The notes below the pieces were generated by a model that searched no databases, was not told the DNA's origin, and was given only the letters and a program-made list of their open reading frames with translations. A DNA stretch of 64,000 nt from Microbispora sp. H13382. GTDB taxonomy: Bacteria; Actinomycetota; Actinomycetes; Streptosporangiales; Streptosporangiaceae. Within the stretch, counting starts at the first letter, position 1; the number at the start of each line of letters is the position of its first letter. A program made the position numbers and the translations under genes. Positions 60,249-64,000 of the stretch are shown piece after piece. The stretch spans positions 124,001 to 188,000 of the forward strand of contig NZ_JABBXA010000004.1 of the NCBI RefSeq assembly GCF_014161445.1, in the 5' to 3' direction.

Positions 60249-60413
60249 TCAGGAACGTCCGGTGCGGGCCGCGCGGCGGGCACCGGGGAGCGACGTGGAC
60301 ACCAGGATCACCTCGTGCCGCGACCGGAGGACGACGACCGCGATGCGCTGGCGCACGGTCAACTCCCCTCTCTCGGTCAGGGCGCGCGTCGCGGTGGCGG
60401 CGCGCGTGATCAT
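60249..60413 (-). CDS. Possible 54-residue leaderless gene, unknown function
   Basis: Encodes a basic peptide (MITRAATATRALTERGELTV, then RQRIAVVVLRSRHEVILVST) with a hydrophobic central segment and an Arg-rich tail. I do not recognise it. Support comes from a well-formed minus-strand promoter: TTGCGG (60446-60441), 16 bases, TACACT (60424-60419), ending five bases before the ATG. It lies between divergent genes, where the DNA would otherwise be a 476-base gap. It may be a microprotein or chance. Confidence 0.35.
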   Translation of the reverse strand: MITRAATATRALTERGELTVRQRIAVVVLRSRHEVILVSTSLPGARRAARTGRS

Positions 60414-60539
60414 TGGCGAGTGTACGGAAACAGTCCCGGGCCGCAAACGCGTTTTCCGCCCGTTCTCTCACGTAACGATCTCCAGGATCACGAGAGAAGA
60501 TCTGAAGGACACCTTTCACGGGATCCGATGGGAGAGCGC

Positions 60540-61538
60540 ATGCAGGTCCACGACCTGTCCGGGGGCGACGACGTCCTCACCCGCGTCGTGGGGGTCGCCC
60601 ACCGCGCCTCGGAGCGGTACGGTCTGTCCCCGGACGCCGCCGTGACGTTGCTCAACGTGTCGGAGAACGCCACCTTCAAGGTCGACGACGGTGGCACGAC
60701 GGCGATCCTGCGGGTCCACCGGCTCGGCTACCACCCGCCGGAGGCCATCGCCAGCGAGCTCGCCTGGCTGGAGGCGCTGCGCGACGAGGCGGGCGTCGTC
60801 ACCCCCCGCGTGCTGCCGGCGCGCGACGGGTCGCGGGTCGTCACGGTGGAGGACCCCGGCTTCGAGCCCCGCCACTGCGTGATGTTCGAGTTCCTGCCCG
60901 GCGCCGAGCCGGCCGAGGACCGGCTGGTGGAGGAGTTCGAGCGGCTGGGCGCGCTGACCGCCCGCATGCACCGCCACGCCCGCGCCTGGGCGAGTCCTCC
61001 CTCCTTCACCCGGTTCCACTGGGACCTGGACGCCGCCTTCGGCCCGGCGCCCCGGTGGGGCAGGTGGCAGGACGGCCTGGGCGTGGACAAGGAGGCGCGC
61101 GCCGTGCTCGCCCGGCTGGAGGCCGAGCTGCGCCGCAGGCTGGAGCGGTTCGGCAAGGGCCCGGACCGGTACGGGCTCATCCACGCCGACCTGCGCCTGG
61201 CCAACCTGCTCGTGGACGGCGAGGCGGGGATCGGCGTCATCGACTTCGACGACTGCGGCCTCGGCTGGTACCTCTACGACCTCGGCGCCGCCCTGAGCTT
61301 CATCGAGCACCGTCCCGAGGTGCCGCACATGGCGGAGGCGTGGGTGCGCGGCTACCGGTCCGTGCTCGACCTGCCGAAGGAGGACGAGGCCGAGATCTGG
61401 ACGTTCATCATGTTCCGCCGCCTTCTCCTCGTCGCGTGGATCGGCTCCCATTCGGCCGCCGACATCGCCGGGGAACTCGGGGCCGGTTACACCCTGGGCA
61501 GCTGCGAGCTGGCCGAGCGCTATCTCAGCGGATCATGA
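60540..61538 (+). CDS. APH-family kinase (aminoglycoside phosphotransferase-like)
   Basis: 332-residue small-molecule kinase of the APH/ChoK fold. The ATP-binding lobe has VSENATFKVDDGGTTAILRV; the catalytic loop is LIHADLRLANLLV (HxDxxxxN) and the metal-binding segment is VIDFDDCGLG. The group includes homoserine and sugar kinases as well as resistance enzymes; context favours metabolism because the next gene is an IolE-like isomerase coupled by ATGA. ATG 60540 has GGGAG five bases upstream; ATG 60528 is the alternative. Confidence 0.88.
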   Translation: MQVHDLSGGDDVLTRVVGVAHRASERYGLSPDAAVTLLNVSENATFKVDDGGTTAILRVHRLGYHPPEAIASELAWLEALRDEAGVVTPRVLPARDGSRVVTVEDPGFEPRHCVMFEFLPGAEPAEDRLVEEFERLGALTARMHRHARAWASPPSFTRFHWDLDAAFGPAPRWGRWQDGLGVDKEARAVLARLEAELRRRLERFGKGPDRYGLIHADLRLANLLVDGEAGIGVIDFDDCGLGWYLYDLGAALSFIEHRPEVPHMAEAWVRGYRSVLDLPKEDEAEIWTFIMFRRLLLVAWIGSHSAADIAGELGAGYTLGSCELAERYLSGS

Positions 61539-62554
61539 CGGCGCGGGCGGACTCCTGGGCGGTGCGGGTGGCGAGCGCGCCCGTCAACTTCGGCGTCTAC
61601 CGCGCCGGCGGCGCGCCGCTGCGGCCGGGCGAGATGCTCGCGACGATGCGCGAAGCCGGGTACGACGGCACCGACTCCGGGCCGATCGGCTACCTGGGGA
61701 CGGCGCGGAGCCTGCCCGCCCTTCTCGCGGAGCACGGTCTCGGGCTCGCGGGCGGGTGGGTGGACCTCCGCTACGGCGACCCGGACGGCTTCCGCGAGGA
61801 CCTGGCCGCCCTCGACGCCGCCCTCGACGTGTTCGCCGCCGTCCGCGACGCGATGTGTGGCGCCGGGTCCGACGGCTCGGGAGGCGAACGGGACGGGCGG
61901 GCGGCGGGGGAGGCGTGGACGGCCGACCCGCGGTTCGCGCCGCGGCCCACGCTCGCGTGCCCGGACCGGCCCGAACGGTTCGCCCGTCCCGGCATGCCCC
62001 CCGACACCCGGCTGTCCCTGCCCGACGGCGAGTGGCCCGCGTACGCCGCGCGCGTCGGGCAGGCGGCGGCCCGCTGCCGCGACCGCGGCCTGGAACCCGT
62101 CTTCCACCACCACCTGGGCACCGACGTGGAAACCCCGGAGGAGATCGAGCGGCTGCTCGAGCTGACCGACGTCTCGCTGTGCCTGGACACCGGGCACCTG
62201 TGGCTGGCCGGGGGCAACCCCGTGGCGGCCATCCGCGAGTGGTCCCCGCGCATCCGGCAGGTGCACGTCAAGGACGCCTCCCGGGACATCCTCGCCCGGG
62301 TCCGCGCGAGGGGCGGCGACCTGTGGGACCTGGTCGCGGCGGGCGGCTTCCCGTCGCTCGGGCGGGGCGACCTGGACCTGCCCGCCGTGCTGGCCGAGCT
62401 GTGGCGGTCGGGTTACGAGGGCTGGATCGTCGTCGAGCAGGACGTCCCGGCCTTCCGCGCCGCCGACACCGAGGCCCTCGATCGGGCCGTCGCCGACCAG
62501 CGGGCCAACCGCGCCGCCTTCGGCGAGGCCCTGCGCGCCGCCGGCCTCGCCTGA
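61535..62554 (+). CDS. Sugar phosphate isomerase/epimerase, IolE-like TIM barrel
   Basis: 339-residue AP-endonuclease-2-fold protein, the family of inosose dehydratase and xylose isomerase-like enzymes. Metal-binding positions are visible: GLEPVFHHHLGTDVETPEEI, VSLCLDTGHLWLAG, IRQVHVKDASRDIL and GWIVVEQDVPAF. An acidic/Gly insert near 110-130 (CGAGSDGSGGERDG) is unusual. The start overlaps the kinase stop. Together they could modify an inositol-like or sugar substrate. Confidence 0.9.
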   Translation: MTARADSWAVRVASAPVNFGVYRAGGAPLRPGEMLATMREAGYDGTDSGPIGYLGTARSLPALLAEHGLGLAGGWVDLRYGDPDGFREDLAALDAALDVFAAVRDAMCGAGSDGSGGERDGRAAGEAWTADPRFAPRPTLACPDRPERFARPGMPPDTRLSLPDGEWPAYAARVGQAAARCRDRGLEPVFHHHLGTDVETPEEIERLLELTDVSLCLDTGHLWLAGGNPVAAIREWSPRIRQVHVKDASRDILARVRARGGDLWDLVAAGGFPSLGRGDLDLPAVLAELWRSGYEGWIVVEQDVPAFRAADTEALDRAVADQRANRAAFGEALRAAGLA

Positions 62555-62667
62555 CCGGGCCCTGCCCGCCCTGCCCGCCCCGGTCTCCCCGGTCTCCCCG
62601 CGACTGAGCGAGCCGGGGCGGGCGTCCGGCCGAAGCGCGGGAGGCGGCGCGAGGCGATCATAGGGAC

Positions 62668-63603
62668 ATGACGACCAGCGAGATCTACGCCGGATTCGCC
62701 GCTCGGGAGGCGCGCGGCGTGTCACGGGCGTACGAGCGCCTGGCGCTCGCGGTCTCCCGCGACCGCGAGATGCTCGCGCTGCTCGGCGCGCTCCCGCCGG
62801 CGAAGCGGCAGCCGAACCTGCTGTTCGGCGTCGTACGGTTCCTCGGCGGCCCGGTCGAGGACCCCGCCGCGTTCCGTGACCACGTCCTGGGGAACTGGCC
62901 GGCGGTCGAAGCGGAGATGCGCACCCGGTCCGTACAGACGAACGAGCCCGGGCGGTGCGCGGTGCTGCTGCCGGTGCTCGCCGCGCTGCCGCAGCCGCTC
63001 GCCCTGCTGGAGGTCGGGGCCTCGGCCGGGCTGTGTCTCTATCCCGACCGGTACGCCTACCGCTACGGCGAGCACCTGGTCGGGTCCGGCGAACCGGTCC
63101 TGGACTGTGCCGCGACCGGGGTGGCGCCGCCGGCCCGCCTACCCCGGGTCGTATGGCGGGCCGGGCTCGACCTGAACCCGCTCGACGTGACCGATCCCGC
63201 GGACGTCGCGTGGCTCGACGCCCTCATCTGGCCGGAACACGTGCACCGCCGGGCCCGGCTGCGGGCCGCGGCGTCCGTCGCCGCGGCCGAGCCGCCGCTG
63301 CTCGTGCGCGGCGACCTGGTGGACGACCTGGCGGCGCTGGCCGCGCGGGCGCCGCGGGGCGCGACGCCGGTGGTGTTCCACACCTCGGTCCTGTACCAGG
63401 TGCCGGCGCCGAGGCGGCAGGCGTTCGCCGAGCTGGCCCGCGGGCTGCCGGGGCACTGGATCGCGAACGAGGCCCCGGACGTGCTCGCGTACGCCGGGCT
63501 GCCGCGGCCGCCGGGCACGGCGCTGTTGAACGTCCTCGCGCTGGACGGGACTCCGCTCGCCTACACCCGGTCGCACGGGCAGGCGATCGCCTGGTTCGCG
63601 TGA
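62668..63603 (+). CDS. DUF2332 family protein
   Basis: 311-residue conserved actinobacterial protein with SAM-methyltransferase-like overtones (PLALLEVGASAGLCLYPDRY AYRYG). The DUF2332 features FAAREARGVSRAYERLALAVS, KRQPNLLFGVVRFL and VVFHTSVLYQVPAPRRQAF are all present. No activity is established. The start is ATG 62668, with AGGGA adjacent. Alone on its strand, with a hairpin downstream. Confidence 0.9.
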   Translation: MTTSEIYAGFAAREARGVSRAYERLALAVSRDREMLALLGALPPAKRQPNLLFGVVRFLGGPVEDPAAFRDHVLGNWPAVEAEMRTRSVQTNEPGRCAVLLPVLAALPQPLALLEVGASAGLCLYPDRYAYRYGEHLVGSGEPVLDCAATGVAPPARLPRVVWRAGLDLNPLDVTDPADVAWLDALIWPEHVHRRARLRAAASVAAAEPPLLVRGDLVDDLAALAARAPRGATPVVFHTSVLYQVPAPRRQAFAELARGLPGHWIANEAPDVLAYAGLPRPPGTALLNVLALDGTPLAYTRSHGQAIAWFA

Positions 63604-63656
63604 CCGGTACGGTCACGTCGATCGGGAGCCGGAATGGTCCGGCCGGAGCGCGGGCC

Positions 63657-63683
63657 GCCGTAGGACCGCTGCGGTCCTACGGC
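63657..63683. terminator. Bidirectional hairpin between DUF2332 and P450 genes
   Basis: GCCGTAGGACCG (63657-63668) pairs perfectly with its complement (63672-63683), loop CTG. It is five bases from the P450 stop and serves both convergent genes. Confidence 0.85.
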
Positions 63684-63688
63684 TTCGA

Positions 63689-64000
63689 TCACTGCGTGCG
63701 GCGCAGTTTGCGCAGGAACGCCCGGAGGCCGGACCTCGGGCGCCAGTCGCCGCCGTCCTCGGCGGCGGGCGACGGCTCGGCGCCGGCCTCCGGCCCCGGC
63801 CAGGGCGCGGCGGCGAAGGTCGGGTTGAGCTGGTAGCGCACGTGCAGGGAGAGCGGCGTGCGGATGAAGGGGGAGGGGCGCCAGGCGAGCTCGTCGCGCG
63901 GAGCCGCGAGTTCGAGCGTGGAGAACCGGTCGAGCAGCCGGCGTACGGCGATCGTGACCATCTGGGTGGCCAACCGCTGGCTCGGGCACCTGTGCGGGCC
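63689..64000 (-). CDS. Cytochrome P450, C-terminal part (5' end outside window)
   Basis: The open frame runs to the window edge. It contains the haem-binding region GPHRCPSQRLATQMVTIAVR RLLDRF, with the ligand Cys, then the typical WRPSPFIRTPLSLHVRYQL end. Canonical P450s have Gly two residues after Cys (CPG or CxG); here it is Ser. A 40-residue tail (NPTFAAAPWPGPEAGAEPSP... RKLRRTQ) follows, beyond the usual P450 end. Substrate unknown. Confidence 0.85.
   Translation of the reverse strand, partial: GPHRCPSQRLATQMVTIAVRRLLDRFSTLELAAPRDELAWRPSPFIRTPLSLHVRYQLNPTFAAAPWPGPEAGAEPSPAAEDGGDWRPRSGLRAFLRKLRRTQ

Noticed and set aside
60540..61538. Aminoglycoside resistance gene
   Set aside because: The fold is shared, but coupling to an IolE-like isomerase and lack of similarity to known resistance enzymes point to metabolism.

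Overview
The window is high-GC actinobacterial chromosome. Codon third positions are almost all G or C, and GTG starts and ATGA/GTGA overlaps are common. Gene content (RHS cell-wall protein, GH11 xylanase and glucose-dehydrogenase proteins with CBM2 modules, WS/DGAT acyltransferase, MsiK-dependent type sugar ABC operon, DUF2203, DUF2332, cytochrome P450) points to a filamentous soil actinomycete, probably Streptosporangiaceae-like. That placement is an inference from gene content. I saw no rRNA, tRNA, CRISPR array or complete insertion sequence.

Layout. 1-8.8 kb: a DUF485/ActP acetate-uptake pair, a TetR regulator, a WS/DGAT acyltransferase, an esterase-PolX-acetyltransferase group and an AraC regulator. 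9.1-18.7 kb: a 3035-residue secreted RHS/YD-repeat polymorphic toxin with an HEAEH (HExxH) C-terminal domain, followed at once by a small lipoprotein gene that is a candidate immunity gene. 19-24.6 kb: a radical SAM protein, an aldo/keto reductase, cold-shock protein CspA, a DEAD-box RNA helicase and a thioesterase. cspA and the helicase gene share a 19-bp upstream element. 24.6-36.7 kb: two tandem PQQ-type sugar dehydrogenases with CBM2-like tails, two GNAT proteins, glutamate dehydrogenase, an MFS efflux pump with a divergent XRE regulator, DUF2203, a GH11 xylanase with xylanase-type operators, and a GyrI-like pair behind a MerR-type palindrome.

37.7-49.6 kb is the most distinctive region. 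It is one tightly coupled operon: LacI regulator, two sugar permeases, a 26-codon REP-like ORF, a sugar-binding lipoprotein, four consecutive ADP-ribosylglycohydrolase-family genes, a ribokinase, a CaiB-type CoA transferase and a CitE/HpcH-type lyase. It looks like an uptake and catabolic route for a ribosylated compound. The substrate is unknown.

49.6-64 kb: a methyltransferase; an IS30-type-HTH/MarR fusion regulator divergent from a serine hydrolase, with CATTGC repeats between them; a sulfonate ABC transporter/TauD operon preceded by a 25-residue leaderless Cys-containing leader peptide (RRRHVDLCR...ACRS), a likely cysteine-responsive attenuator; an alpha/beta hydrolase; a 15-bp x 6 tandem repeat; an EF-G paralogue; an APH-like kinase coupled to an IolE-like isomerase; DUF2332; and the 3' end of a cytochrome P450 gene.

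Across the window about ten genes have a TANNNT-type -10 box ending 6-8 nt before the start codon, which suggests leaderless transcripts. Many operon ends carry strong GC-rich hairpins without U-tracts. Several long antisense open frames are codon-bias shadows and were left out.
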